This document shows positions 1 through 8,441 of a stretch of DNA of 64,000 bases, piece after piece. The stretch spans positions 75,504 to 139,503 of the forward strand of contig JADJBL010000013.1 in NCBI GenBank assembly GCA_016703765.1, written 5' to 3'. The notes under the pieces were generated by a model. It worked only from the letters and a program-made list of their open reading frames with translations. It was not told where the DNA came from and ran no database searches. The DNA is from Saprospirales bacterium. GTDB lineage: Bacteria > Bacteroidota > Bacteroidia > Chitinophagales > Saprospiraceae. A program made the translations under genes and the position numbers. How positions within the stretch are numbered: the first letter of the stretch is position 1; each line of letters opens with the position of its first letter.

Positions 1-2
1 AT

Positions 3-641
3 AGCCTGTACTACGTGGCATCCCATCCGGATGTAAAATTCCGCTTTCACCGGGTTCGATACTACCTCTCGGATATACGCCTGAGCAGATCAAACGCCAT
101 CGGCCGGGTGACGGACTCCCTGACCGTTTATATCCCGCAAAGTACCGTCGATACCGTGCCGGTGCGGGTGGTCGACGATTTCATCCTGGCCGACCGCGAT
201 TTCCTGCAAGCTTTTCCACTTGGAACCTGGGATGGGGAAGGGGCTTTCGACCGGCTGAATTTTACCATTGGCCTGGACGAAGGACTGCGGTTTTCCGACC
301 CGCTCAAAATACCGTCCGGGCACCCCTTGGCGGCTCCAATCGGTGGATATAACTGGGAGGATGGCCAGGGGTATATTTCCAATTTTGTGCGGTATTCCAC
401 GGAAGCCCAGCCGGGAGACACGATCAGCGTTCCCATAACTTCGCCGATGCAGGTGTCCCTGATCCTCGACCCACCCCTGGAGATCATTCAAGGCTATAAT
501 ATCCAATTGACGCTATACATCAATTACCTGGCCTGGTGGGAGGGCCTGGACTTGTCCACCGCCAGTCCCGAAGCCATCGAACAGCATTATACCACGCATG
601 CGGCGAATGCGTTTTATCAGGTGGAAGTGACGTTTAATTGA
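3..641 (+). CDS. MbnP-like protein, 5' end outside the window
   Basis: The frame is open from base 3, and the first possible internal start is GTG at 15, so the N-terminus and probably a lipoprotein signal lie upstream of the window. The visible 213 residues resemble the MbnP family of periplasmic copper-binding proteins: an early YYLSDIRL strand, then GHPLAAPIGGYNWEDGQGY, which corresponds to the family's HPL...YxWxxGY segment. MbnP partners are oxidised at a tryptophan by the di-heme enzyme MbnH. Two MbnH-like genes follow in the same direction, which supports the call. Metal binding and tryptophan modification are inferred from the family and not visible here. Confidence 0.65.
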   Translation, partial: SLYYVASHPDVKFRFHRVRYYLSDIRLSRSNAIGRVTDSLTVYIPQSTVDTVPVRVVDDFILADRDFLQAFPLGTWDGEGAFDRLNFTIGLDEGLRFSDPLKIPSGHPLAAPIGGYNWEDGQGYISNFVRYSTEAQPGDTISVPITSPMQVSLILDPPLEIIQGYNIQLTLYINYLAWWEGLDLSTASPEAIEQHYTTHAANAFYQVEVTFN

Positions 642-644
642 TAA

Positions 645-715
645 GGTTTATGAGGTTTAGATGGTTTAGAAAGTTTAGACTAAACCTCCTAAACCATCTA
701 AACCTTCTAAACTTA
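645..715. repeat. Intergenic inverted microrepeat (TTTAGA-type)
   Basis: The left arm is built from repeated words such as GGTTTAGATGG and TTTAGAAAG. The right arm carries the complements CTAAACC, ATCTAAACC and TTCTAAAC. The whole stretch can fold into one long AT-rich hairpin in the 80-base gap between the two MbnP-like genes. Similar structures built from other words occur at 3735, 9341, 10551, 16462, 50003, 56288 and 60091. Confidence 0.75.
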
Positions 716-721
716 AAATAA

Positions 722-1489
722 ATGCAGTTTAAAGTCTTTTCCCTCATCCTGCTCCTTTCCGTCGCGATAAGCTCCTGCGGCGACAAAACCGGTAAAGGAG
801 ACCTGGCCATCCAGTTCCTGGCGACGTACGACGGGGCGCCGCTGGTGATGCTGCAAGAATATCCTTATAACGATACCCTGGACATCCTCTTCCAGAAATT
901 CAATTTCTACATTTCCAATCTGACCCTTCTGGAGGAAGGAAGCGAGAAGGAAAGAGAGGTCCTGGAGATCGATTTTGTAGAATTCGACGCGATAGACGAT
1001 GTGGCGAAGGCGGCCCTGGGTTTTGTAGTTTTAATGGAGGACCTGCCGGCCCACTCCTATAAAGGACTCAATCTGGGCCTCGGCGTCCCTGCCGGGCTCA
1101 ATGCCACACAGGAGTCCGACTACCCCGACTCGCACCCCCTCGGAAAGGCCAGCCACTACTGGAGCGGATGGGGGAGCTATATTTTCACCATGATCAACGG
1201 GAAGGTAGATTCGGATGACGATGGGCAATTCGACGACAGCTCGGTGCTCTACCATACCGGCTCGGACGATTCTTACCGTACGAAAGAGATCGCCCACCAA
1301 TTCCGGGTAGAGGAAGGGGAAACGACGACGATCGTCCTGGAGGTCGATCTGCATAAGCTGTTCCTCGATACCGACGGCGTGCATTATATCGACATCATTG
1401 CCAATCCGGCTACCCACGATATTACTAATAAGACCATCACCAACCTGGTCATGGATAATTTTCAGAATGCGTTGTATGTGGTGGAATAG
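722..1489 (+). CDS. MbnP-like copper-binding lipoprotein
   Basis: The 255-residue product starts with a lipoprotein signal ending LSVAISSC|G, so it should be attached to a membrane on the periplasmic side or exported to the surface. The mature part matches the MbnP family: FNFYISNLTLL early, then SHPLGKASHYWSGWGSY with tryptophans at the expected place, followed by an acidic DSDDDG stretch. Known MbnP binds copper after its di-heme partner converts a tryptophan to kynurenine. The next gene starts 13 bases before this one ends and encodes such a di-heme protein, so the pair is probably translationally coupled. Confidence 0.75.
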   Translation: MQFKVFSLILLLSVAISSCGDKTGKGDLAIQFLATYDGAPLVMLQEYPYNDTLDILFQKFNFYISNLTLLEEGSEKEREVLEIDFVEFDAIDDVAKAALGFVVLMEDLPAHSYKGLNLGLGVPAGLNATQESDYPDSHPLGKASHYWSGWGSYIFTMINGKVDSDDDGQFDDSSVLYHTGSDDSYRTKEIAHQFRVEEGETTTIVLEVDLHKLFLDTDGVHYIDIIANPATHDITNKTITNLVMDNFQNALYVVE

Positions 1490-2600
1490 AAAAGTGTTTT
1501 TATTAAGTTTTTTCTTATTAGGCTTTTTCCCCTCCTGCACGGAAGACGAATCGCCTCCACTGCCCGGCGACCTGGAGCATATCGCATACGATCCTCAGCC
1601 CTTCGACCTCGCGATCCCGGAGGGTTTTCCCCCGATGGAGATTCCGGAGGACAATCCCCTGACGGTGGAGGGGGTGCAATTGGGGCGCTTTTTGTTTTAC
1701 GACCCCATCCTGTCGAAAGACAGCTCGATGTCCTGTTCCTCCTGCCACCTGCCGCAGGGCAGTTTCACGGATAATCTGGCGCTCAGCGCGGGGGTGGATG
1801 GCTTGACCGGCGACCGGAGCGCCATGTCGCTCCTCAACGTGGGTTTTTATACGAATGGATTGTTTTGGGACGGCCGCTCGCACTCTCTCGAACACCAGGC
1901 CCTCCAGCCCGTCGAAAACCCGGTGGAGCTCAATGTGATGTGGGAAACCGTGGAGGCACGGCTCCGGAAACACCCGGATTACCCGGCCATGTTCAGAAAG
2001 GCATTCGGGATTGAGGATTCAAAGGAGATCACCCGCGTTCTGGCGGGAAATGCGATTGCGCAATTCCAGAGGACTTTGATCAGCAGCGGGACTTCCAAAT
2101 TCGACCGGAAATTTCTCAACAAGGAGATCGGCATCGACTTTTCGGAGGAGGAATTCAGGGGTTTCGACCTGTTTTTCGACAATCCGGATTCGCCGCTGCC
2201 TGACGGGCAATGCTTCCACTGTCACAATGCCCCCCTGTTCACCATCGACGAATACTTCAACAACGGCCTGCAGGAGGCCGCTACCCTCGACGATTTCCCC
2301 GACCTCGGGCGGGGCGCCATCACGGGACAAAAGATCGACAACGGAAAAATGAGGGCGCCCACACTTCGGAATATCATGCTCACCGCTCCATACATGCACG
2401 ACGGCCGTTTCCAGACTATTGAAGAGGTGCTCGATTTTTACAACGAAGGGCTCCACTACGCCGACAACCTGGATGAAAATCTGGTCATACCCCTGGGCCT
2501 GACCCCCCAAATGAAGGCCGATATCATCGCCTTTTTGCATACCCTGACCGATACGGCCTTTGTCAACAATCCCCAATTCAGCAATCCCTTCGAGCCTTGA
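1476..2600 (+). CDS. MbnH-like di-heme cytochrome c peroxidase-family lipoprotein
   Basis: The open frame begins earlier, but the signal sequence MWWNRKVFLLSFFLLGFF ending PSC|T sets the start at 1476 (or ATG 1467), overlapping the end of the MbnP-like gene. Two c-type heme sites are seen, CSSCH (about residues 87-91) and CFHCH (about 246-250), and a C-terminal APYMHDGRFQT motif is typical of the MauG/MbnH/CcpA family. Length (374 aa) fits. The expected role is oxidation of the neighbouring MbnP-like protein; plain peroxidase activity is the alternative. It probably sits in the periplasm as a lipoprotein. Confidence 0.85.
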   Translation: MWWNRKVFLLSFFLLGFFPSCTEDESPPLPGDLEHIAYDPQPFDLAIPEGFPPMEIPEDNPLTVEGVQLGRFLFYDPILSKDSSMSCSSCHLPQGSFTDNLALSAGVDGLTGDRSAMSLLNVGFYTNGLFWDGRSHSLEHQALQPVENPVELNVMWETVEARLRKHPDYPAMFRKAFGIEDSKEITRVLAGNAIAQFQRTLISSGTSKFDRKFLNKEIGIDFSEEEFRGFDLFFDNPDSPLPDGQCFHCHNAPLFTIDEYFNNGLQEAATLDDFPDLGRGAITGQKIDNGKMRAPTLRNIMLTAPYMHDGRFQTIEEVLDFYNEGLHYADNLDENLVIPLGLTPQMKADIIAFLHTLTDTAFVNNPQFSNPFEP

Positions 2601-3715
2601 TCCGCCCCTTGACATATGCTGCGGCCCTGCTGGCTGTTTTTCTGCTGTCGCCCGCTTGTGAAAGGGAGGAGATCGTCGACGATTTGAGTAGTATCCCCTA
2701 CGACCCGAAGGCCTATGTTATGCCGGAGCTGCCCTATTTTTTTCCGGAAATGCCCATCCCGGAGGACAACCCAATGACGGCAGAAGGGGTGGCGCTGGGG
2801 CGATACCTCTTTTACGATCCCATCCTGTCGGCAGATAGCAGCATTTCCTGCGCGAGTTGCCACCGGATCGACCGGGCCTTTGCCGACGACCAGAATTTTA
2901 GCACCGGGATCGGGGGGCAGCAGACCATGCGCAATGCGCCTTCTCTGGCGAATGTGGGCTTCTATCAAAACGGCCTGTTCTGGGACGGACGGGTAAAGAC
3001 CCTGGAAGAACTGGCGCTGCACACGATCGAAGATTCTCAATTCATGGCCCATAGCCTCGAAGAGCTCCTGGAGGCTTTCCGGGAGCATCCCGATTACCCC
3101 GGCCGGTTCCGCAAAGCTTTCGGGATCGGCTCGCGCAAGGAAATATCAAAGGAGTTGACGGCAAAAGCCCTGGCTCAATTCCTGCGCACCCTGCTGAGCT
3201 ATCGCTCGAAGTACGACTACGGCAACTGGGACCGGGGCCCCGAAACCCAATTTTTCTCCGAAAGCGAGCTCCGCGGCAAGATCCTGTATACCACCGAACC
3301 GGTCATCGACCCATCCGACCCCCATCCCGGCTGCAGCCATTGTCACCACAACACCGCCCTACTCACCTCGAATGAGTTTCTCAACAACGGACTGGACCCC
3401 GCCCTGGAGCCCGAAGATTTCCCGGATCCGGGTTTGGGCGCCGTGACGAAAAAAAATATCGACTACGGCCGCTTCAAGGTCCCCTCCCTCCGAAATGTCG
3501 AACGAACTGCCCCCTATATGCACGACGGGCGCTTCCAAACCCTGGAGCAGGTGCTCGATCATTACAGCAGTGGCGGGCACTCCAGCTATAATCTGGACGT
3601 CAATATCATGCCCTTCCCCCTCAGCGAACAGGACAAGCAAGACCTCATCGCTTTCCTCAAATCCATGACCGACGAAATTTTTTTTCAGGAAAATTCTTAT
3701 AAAAATCCGTTTTAA
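2597..3715 (+). CDS. Second MbnH-like di-heme peroxidase-family lipoprotein
   Basis: This gene starts with TTG at 2597 inside the stop of the preceding gene (TTGA overlap), which argues for translational coupling. The signal YAAALLAVFLLSPAC|E makes it a lipoprotein. Heme sites are CASCH (about 85-89) and CSHCH (about 246-250), followed by APYMHDGRFQTLEQVLDHY near the end. It is clearly a tandem duplicate of the gene before it, sharing the YDPILS and NVGFYxNGLFWDGR blocks. With two MbnP-like and two MbnH-like genes in a row, each enzyme may serve its own partner, though the order P-P-H-H does not show which pairs with which. Confidence 0.85.
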   Translation: MIRPLTYAAALLAVFLLSPACEREEIVDDLSSIPYDPKAYVMPELPYFFPEMPIPEDNPMTAEGVALGRYLFYDPILSADSSISCASCHRIDRAFADDQNFSTGIGGQQTMRNAPSLANVGFYQNGLFWDGRVKTLEELALHTIEDSQFMAHSLEELLEAFREHPDYPGRFRKAFGIGSRKEISKELTAKALAQFLRTLLSYRSKYDYGNWDRGPETQFFSESELRGKILYTTEPVIDPSDPHPGCSHCHHNTALLTSNEFLNNGLDPALEPEDFPDPGLGAVTKKNIDYGRFKVPSLRNVERTAPYMHDGRFQTLEQVLDHYSSGGHSSYNLDVNIMPFPLSEQDKQDLIAFLKSMTDEIFFQENSYKNPF

Positions 3716-3734
3716 AGGAGGGGGGAATTTCACA

Positions 3735-3842
3735 ATTGGTGACTGGTGGCTGGTGACTGGTGACTAGTGACTAGCGATTGACGACTTGTAAAATATATTA
3801 GATAAGAAAAACCAGTCACTAGTCACTAGTCACTAGTCACCA
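3735..3842. repeat. Intergenic inverted microrepeat (GTGACTAGT-type)
   Basis: The left arm repeats TGGTGACTGG and GACTAGTGACTAG. After about 40 bases the right arm gives CCAGTCACTAGTCACTAGTCACTAGTCACC. The arms can pair over about 30 bases. It lies directly after the second MbnH-like gene and may end its transcript, though no T-run follows. The same word family returns at 50003-50062 and 60160-60198. Confidence 0.75.
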
Positions 3843-3874
3843 AAAAACTTTCTCACAATCACCCTAAAATGTCG

Positions 3875-3905
3875 TTGTTCTTAGGGTGCCGGGGTCGCAT
3901 CTTTG
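3875..3905 (+). promoter_or_regulatory. Putative promoter of the structured leader before the zinc-ribbon gene
   Basis: TTG at 3875 is followed after 20 bases by CATCTTTG (3898-3905), one mismatch from the Bacteroidota -7 element TAnnTTTG, with correct spacing. A 7-bp inverted repeat, ACCCTAA (3861-3867) with TTAGGGT (3881-3887), flanks the -33 element and could be a regulator site. Transcription would run through two hairpin modules to the gene at 4168. Confidence 0.45.
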
Positions 3906-3951
3906 TATCGTCAAGCTTATGCTGGTTAATTGAAACCGGCCATCAAGTTGG

Positions 3952-4012
3952 ATATGTTCATGGGATTATAGATTGTAAGTAGCAGAGCTCCCGTTTAAGT
4001 GGGAGATCTGCT
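3952..4012 (+). other. Hairpin module A of a tandem pair
   Basis: An 18-base word, ATATGTTCATGGGATTAT (3952-3969), is followed by a hairpin with stems AGCAGA/TCTGCT and CTCCC/GGGAG (3981-4012). The identical 18-base word returns at 4093-4110 before a second, stronger hairpin. The paired arrangement suggests a structured leader or small RNA rather than chance. No protein-coding frame was found here. Confidence 0.5.
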
Positions 4013-4092
4013 ATTTGCAAGTTTTTACCGGAAGAGGGATGATGAGAAGGAAAGAAGGACCGGTACCCTGTAAGTAAGCTCTTTTCGTTCGA

Positions 4093-4155
4093 ATATGTTC
4101 ATGGGATTATTCGTAAGAAAGCCGTGCCAAATCAAGGCACGGCTTTCTCTTTTTT
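4093..4155 (+). terminator. Hairpin module B with intrinsic terminator
   Basis: The second copy of the 18-base word (4093-4110) precedes a perfect 13-bp stem, AGAAAGCCGTGCC (4116-4128) with GGCACGGCTTTCT (4136-4148), then a T-run at 4150-4155. This is a standard rho-independent terminator placed only 12 bases before the start codon at 4168. It either ends a short RNA begun near 3912 or acts as an attenuator for the zinc-ribbon gene. Confidence 0.7.
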
Positions 4156-4167
4156 AGCCCGCCCCGC

Positions 4168-4926
4168 ATGGAAAACTGTGCTCATTGCCATAAGCCCCTG
4201 TTGAAAAACGCCCGCTTTTGCCACCATTGCGGAGCAAGGCTGGAGGAGGCCAAAAAGATCTCCGCAGGCCCCCAGGAAATCGCCAATCGCTTTTTTGTCC
4301 TGTTGAAACAAATGGTCCGCGAGGAGCAGGACGAGTCTTCATACGAAAAATACCTCCAAAGGTTTCGGGAATCCGAGTTTTCGCAGTCTTTCGATACCCG
4401 CATGGAGCAATTGGCCCAAAACCCCGGGAGTCTGGATGAAACCCTGGAGGAAATGTGCGATTTTTTCATGATCCGCCACTGCCGGGACCTCCACGTGAAC
4501 CCCATCCCCGAAATCATCCTCCGATACCAGCAAACCGACCCGGCCAAAACCGACCTTTATCACATGATGATGGACTACCTCCAGTTTTCGGAGGAAGCCG
4601 ACACGGTTTATTCCAACCTGCTCGATATGCCGGTCGATAAGCTCCGCAATGCCAGCCAGGCATTTTTGTTTCCGCAAAAGAACGAACGAATTTTCTTTAT
4701 CTGCGACCTGTCCCTGCTGGGGAGCTGCAAAGAGGGCTTTGCCATGACGGAAAAAGCCCTCTACTGGAAGGCGCCCCTGGAAAAGCCCAGGGCTGTATTT
4801 TACGCCAATCTGGAGGAAATCGCCCGGGAAAAGGAATGGATACGGATAAACGGGTATTTTTTTAACGCCCGAAAAACACTAAACATCCGAATGCTCAAAC
4901 TGCTCCGGAAATTAAGGCGTTATTAG
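4168..4926 (+). CDS. Zinc-ribbon protein of unknown function
   Basis: The 252-residue protein begins with a zinc ribbon: Cys4-x2-Cys7 and Cys18-x2-Cys21 in MENCAHCHKP...RFCHHCGARLEE. The middle part is helical and not recognised. The last about 80 residues (FFICDLSLLGSCKEGFAMTE, then a KALYWKAP strand and IRINGYFF) look like a small beta-rich PH-like fold seen in some bacterial zinc-ribbon proteins, but this is only a resemblance. No signal peptide or membrane segment is seen, so it is probably cytoplasmic. It stands alone, after a strong terminator and before a secreted protein on the same strand. Confidence 0.6.
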   Translation: MENCAHCHKPLLKNARFCHHCGARLEEAKKISAGPQEIANRFFVLLKQMVREEQDESSYEKYLQRFRESEFSQSFDTRMEQLAQNPGSLDETLEEMCDFFMIRHCRDLHVNPIPEIILRYQQTDPAKTDLYHMMMDYLQFSEEADTVYSNLLDMPVDKLRNASQAFLFPQKNERIFFICDLSLLGSCKEGFAMTEKALYWKAPLEKPRAVFYANLEEIAREKEWIRINGYFFNARKTLNIRMLKLLRKLRRY

Positions 4927-4958
4927 AGTGAAAAATCCGCCATCCTAAACGCGAACCC

Positions 4959-5804
4959 ATGAAAGCCCAAACGCTACTCTTCTCTTTTTTTCTTACCCTG
5001 ACCCTTTTTTCCCCCTCCTTCGGACAGCCGGACATCTTGCGGCTGAGCTTTCCGGTTCAATCTAACGGAGATGTCATTCTCAATCCCTTTACCGGCGGGC
5101 TCAACAACCCGCAGCCATCGAAAGTGGACCTCAACAACGACGGGGTGGAAGACCTCTTCGTCTTCGACCGGGCGGGGAATATCCCTATGACTTTTCTTCA
5201 TTCCGGAATTCCGGGAGAAGCGGTTTACACCTTCGCCCCGGAATACGCCGAAAATTTTCCCCCGCTTTTCAACTGGGTCCTGCTCCGGGATTACAACGGC
5301 GACGGCATTCAGGATATCTTCGCGCATTATCCCACCCCGGTGCAGGGCATCCAGGTCTGGACCGGCTATTACGACGCCGAAGACCGCATCGCCTTCGAGC
5401 AATTTCAGTTTTGTTGCGAAGCCTTTAATATCATTTATTACACCCTGACCAACGGCAGTACCACCCAGGTGTACGTCAGCCCGGTGGATTTTCCGGCTTT
5501 CAACGATGTGGACGGGGATGGAGACCTGGACATCCTGACCTTTGGGATCGGCGGGGGGTATGTGGAGTATTTCCAGAACCGCTCCATACAGCTCGGGTTT
5601 GGGAAGGATAGCCTCATTTTCAAAAGACAGGATCCCTGCTGGGGTAAATTTTACGAAGCGTCCTTTTCGGAAGAGATCGTCCTGCTTTTCTGGCCGCGCC
5701 GAACCAGATCGGGGGCACCCCAAACTACGAGGTGCTCTGGTATTATGAGAACATCAATACCGCCGAAGAGCCGCTTTTTGAACTGGTGCAGAAAAACGCG
5801 CTGA
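4959..5804 (+). CDS. FG-GAP/VCBS-repeat secreted protein, N-terminal segment (frameshifted)
   Basis: The product starts with a signal peptide (MKAQTLLFSFFLTLTLFSPSFG) and continues with calcium-binding FG-GAP/VCBS-type blades such as VDLNNDGVEDLFVFDRAG, RDYNGDGIQDIF and FNDVDGDGDLDILTFG. The true frame is left at the T4 run 5686-5689: adding one T continues directly into the frame that starts at 5690, giving the join VLLFLAAPNQIGG. Residues encoded after 5690 in this frame are not real. Together the two segments form one protein of about 660 residues. Confidence 0.8.
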   Translation: MKAQTLLFSFFLTLTLFSPSFGQPDILRLSFPVQSNGDVILNPFTGGLNNPQPSKVDLNNDGVEDLFVFDRAGNIPMTFLHSGIPGEAVYTFAPEYAENFPPLFNWVLLRDYNGDGIQDIFAHYPTPVQGIQVWTGYYDAEDRIAFEQFQFCCEAFNIIYYTLTNGSTTQVYVSPVDFPAFNDVDGDGDLDILTFGIGGGYVEYFQNRSIQLGFGKDSLIFKRQDPCWGKFYEASFSEEIVLLFWPRRTRSGAPQTTRCSGIMRTSIPPKSRFLNWCRKTR

Positions 5805-6943
5805 CCGACGAAATGCTGGATTTTGGAACCGGCAGCCACCCGGTCTTCCTCGATTTTAACGCAGACGGGCTTCGGGATATATTGGTCGGCACGGAAGGCT
5901 ATTACGACGAAAGCTTTGCAAGCAACCGCGACCCCAGGCTGGTGCTCTTGCTGAACACAGGAACAGAAACGGAGCCTACTTTCGAAGTAGCCGACGAGGA
6001 TTTTCTCGGCCTGAGCCAATACGGCGACAATACCTGGAATTTTGCGCCTACCCTGGGCGATATGGATAAAGACGGCGATATGGATCTGCTGGTCGGAGAG
6101 CAGGACGGCAAGATATTCTACTCCGAGAACCTCGCCGGCGCTGGCAATCCCATGCAATTCGGTCCCCTCGACCTCAACTGGATGGGCATCGACGTAGGGC
6201 TCAACAGCCACCCGGCGGTGGCCGACCTGAACCGCGACGGGCTGCCCGATTTGGTGATCGGCGAGCGGAACGGCAATTTCAATTTCTTCCCAAATATCGG
6301 CGCTGCTGGCGCCCCGGCTTTTCAAAGCGATGTGACCCTGGCCCCCAATAACCAGCTCCTCGGGAATGTGTCCACCGAGCTGCCTGCCGACCTGTCGGCC
6401 GGAAACAGCGCGCCCATCCTGATCGATTACGGCGACTCCTTTCTGATGTTTGCGGGCTCCCAGGCGGGGCCAGTGCAGGTGTACGGCGACATCGAAAATA
6501 ACCTGGGCGGGACTTTTACCCTTCTGGACCCCAATTACGGAGGGATGCTGGAGGGGAAGCGCAGCGCCGTCGCCCTGGCCGACCTCAATGACGACCAGTT
6601 TTTCGAACTGCTGGTCGGCAATACCCGTGGGGGCCTCAGCATGTTCTCCACCCCCCTCGACGCGGCCGAGCCCTTGTCGGTGTTTGCGGCGCCCGATATC
6701 CGGCCTGCCCGGATATTCCCCAACCCAAGCGGCGACAAGGTAACCCTGGAATGGAAGGGCGATGGAGTCGGCTCGGTAGAGGTTCGCCTGTGGGATATGT
6801 GGGGCAGGACCCTGAGCGCCCACACCGCCTCCGGCGCCCGCTGGACCCTGGATCTGACATCCTATCCTTCCGGAATATACCTGCTGGAAATTTCAAACAG
6901 CGCCGGAAAAAGGGTTTGGGAAAAAGTGGCGGTAGGGCGATAA
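5732..6943 (+). CDS. FG-GAP/VCBS-repeat protein, C-terminal segment with T9SS sorting domain
   Basis: This is the continuation of the gene begun at 4959; coding in this frame is supported from 5690. More Asp-rich blades follow (FLDFNADGLRDILVG, LGDMDKDGDMDLLVG, VADLNRDGLPDLVIG, ALADLNDDQFFELLVG). The last about 75 residues, beginning IFPNPSGDKVTLEW and ending in GIYLLEISNSAGKRVWEKVAV, are a type A T9SS C-terminal sorting domain. The protein should cross the outer membrane through T9SS and be anchored or released. Ligand and function are unknown. Confidence 0.85.
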   Translation: MLWYYENINTAEEPLFELVQKNALTDEMLDFGTGSHPVFLDFNADGLRDILVGTEGYYDESFASNRDPRLVLLLNTGTETEPTFEVADEDFLGLSQYGDNTWNFAPTLGDMDKDGDMDLLVGEQDGKIFYSENLAGAGNPMQFGPLDLNWMGIDVGLNSHPAVADLNRDGLPDLVIGERNGNFNFFPNIGAAGAPAFQSDVTLAPNNQLLGNVSTELPADLSAGNSAPILIDYGDSFLMFAGSQAGPVQVYGDIENNLGGTFTLLDPNYGGMLEGKRSAVALADLNDDQFFELLVGNTRGGLSMFSTPLDAAEPLSVFAAPDIRPARIFPNPSGDKVTLEWKGDGVGSVEVRLWDMWGRTLSAHTASGARWTLDLTSYPSGIYLLEISNSAGKRVWEKVAVGR

Positions 6944-6948
6944 ATCCT

Positions 6949-6956
6949 TATATTTG
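6949..6956 (+). promoter_or_regulatory. Putative -7 element TATATTTG before the Uma2 gene
   Basis: TATATTTG matches the Bacteroidota -7 consensus TAnnTTTG exactly and lies 66 bases before the start codon at 7022. No TTTG is found at the usual 19-21 base spacing upstream, so only half of the promoter is supported. Confidence 0.35.
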
Positions 6957-7021
6957 TTGTGTGTTATTAAGACAATTGTTTTATTAATTTTGTTAAAGAG
7001 CTTAACAGAAGATTATCTAAT

Positions 7022-7630
7022 ATGTCCACGCCAACCATTTCCAAGCCCGTCACCAAGCTTTCCGACCTGGACCCGGATGGATTCTATACCTATGCAGATT
7101 ACCTGCTATGGAGGTTTTCCGAACGCGTGGAACTAATTAAGGGAAGGTTGTTCAAGATGAGTCCGGCGCCGAGCGTCCAACACCAAAAAATGGTAACCTT
7201 TTTTACGGCGCGTCTGTTCAATTTTTTTGAGAAGAAGCCGTGTCAGGTTTTTACAGCCCCCTTAGATGTTCGCCTTCCCGTCGGCCGCAAAAAAGGGCAG
7301 GATACTACCGTGGTCCAGCCCGACCTCTGCGTCATCTGCGATGAAACCAAGCTCGATGAAAAGGGCTGCAAGGGCGCGCCCGATTTGATGGTAGAAATAC
7401 TTTCCCCAGGCAATACTCAACGGGAAATGAGTGATAAATTCCGGGTGTATGAGGAGTCAGGGGTTCGGGAGTATTGGCTTGTCCAACCGGAACTAAGGGT
7501 GGTGTTGATTTATGTACTCGACGAAAAAGGCATTTTCATTGGCCTTGCGCCGGTTACGGAAGAAGCGCCTCTTCGCTCCCATATATTTCCCGAACTGGAA
7601 ATCGACCTCAAGGAGATTTTTTCATCATAG
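7022..7630 (+). CDS. Uma2 family endonuclease-like protein (DUF820)
   Basis: The 202-residue protein has the Uma2/DUF820 restriction-endonuclease-like fold: VELIKGRLFKMSPAPS near the N-terminus, VQPDLCVIC, GAPDLMVEILSPGN with the acidic metal-binding residues, and KFRVYEESGVREYWLVQPE. Members are widespread in Cyanobacteria and Bacteroidota, usually in many copies, and their biological role is unsettled. It has its own promoter element and overlaps the 3' end of the converging ABC permease gene by six bases. It is probably cytoplasmic. Confidence 0.85.
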   Translation: MSTPTISKPVTKLSDLDPDGFYTYADYLLWRFSERVELIKGRLFKMSPAPSVQHQKMVTFFTARLFNFFEKKPCQVFTAPLDVRLPVGRKKGQDTTVVQPDLCVICDETKLDEKGCKGAPDLMVEILSPGNTQREMSDKFRVYEESGVREYWLVQPELRVVLIYVLDEKGIFIGLAPVTEEAPLRSHIFPELEIDLKEIFSS

Positions 7631-8431
7631 ATCCCTCTTTGCCATCAGCAAATAAGTCCCGGCGAGGAATAAAATAATGTACACCGAAGTGGTGATCATC
7701 GCCTCCTGTGGGCTGAGAAAGAATCCAAAATCCATCTCTTTTTCAAAGCCCTTCGCAAATTCGGCAAACGGTATCGGCGCTAGGTCCTCTATGGCATTCA
7801 TGGGGTAGAAATGCATGCTCCGGTGTTTGAACACATTCATATGCACCCCCCAGCGAAGGATCAGTTCGATGAACAGCACGTAGGAGAAATACAGGAAAAG
7901 CGCAGTGCCCGTCCGCCTGATCCATGTTCCCAGCAACAGCCCGAAACTCATATACCCCAGGCACATCAGGAAAAACCGGGGTATGTAGTCGATATTCTTG
8001 AACGCGACAGAGGCGTAAATGGCGTCGGTGTGGGTAATGCCGAACAGAAAGGCCACCAAACCGAAATACAGGGTGGCAAAAAAGGCCACCACAAATAGAT
8101 AGGCAACCTTGCTTTTAAACAGATCGGCCCGGGTCAGTCCCGCGATGATATTCTGCCGGAAAGTGCGGTTGCTGAATTCCTGGGTGACGATAGACACGGC
8201 ATGAAAACCGAGCAGGAAGAAACAAAGCCAGTTGCCCACATATCCGAGGTACATAAAAACATCCGGAAACTGAAAGAAGGTCTGGGGCGTATTGATCGGC
8301 GGCGGCCAGGTGCGGATGGATTTGGCGATCAGCAGGGAAGAGGGGAGGAGGAATAAAAACAGGCTCGCCAGCAGCAGAAAGGATTTGTGCTGTTTTTGTT
8401 TGAGCCATTCCAGTTGTAGCAAATAGAGCAT
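7625..8431 (-). CDS. ABC-2 type transporter permease
   Basis: The 268-residue protein has about six hydrophobic segments and the MLYLLQLEWLKQKQHKSF start typical of ABC-2 permeases that pair with a separate ATPase. The block GFHAVSIVTQEFSNRTFRQN followed by AGLTRADLFKSK is the family's cytoplasmic coupling region. It lies 10 bases downstream of the ATPase gene at 8442-9338, so the two form one unit. Substrate is unknown. Confidence 0.85.
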   Translation of the reverse strand: MLYLLQLEWLKQKQHKSFLLLASLFLFLLPSSLLIAKSIRTWPPPINTPQTFFQFPDVFMYLGYVGNWLCFFLLGFHAVSIVTQEFSNRTFRQNIIAGLTRADLFKSKVAYLFVVAFFATLYFGLVAFLFGITHTDAIYASVAFKNIDYIPRFFLMCLGYMSFGLLLGTWIRRTGTALFLYFSYVLFIELILRWGVHMNVFKHRSMHFYPMNAIEDLAPIPFAEFAKGFEKEMDFGFFLSPQEAMITTSVYIILFLAGTYLLMAKRDL

Positions 8432-8441
8432 GCGTGGGGCT

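Noticed and set aside
3735..3842. Integron or transposon ends in the palindromic gaps
   Set aside because: No integrase or transposase is present, no target duplications were seen, and the words differ from gap to gap.
5680..5695. Programmed frameshifting in the FG-GAP gene and similar breaks
   Set aside because: No slippery heptamer with a following pseudoknot was evident, and the same kind of single-base loss recurs in unrelated genes, which fits sequence error better.
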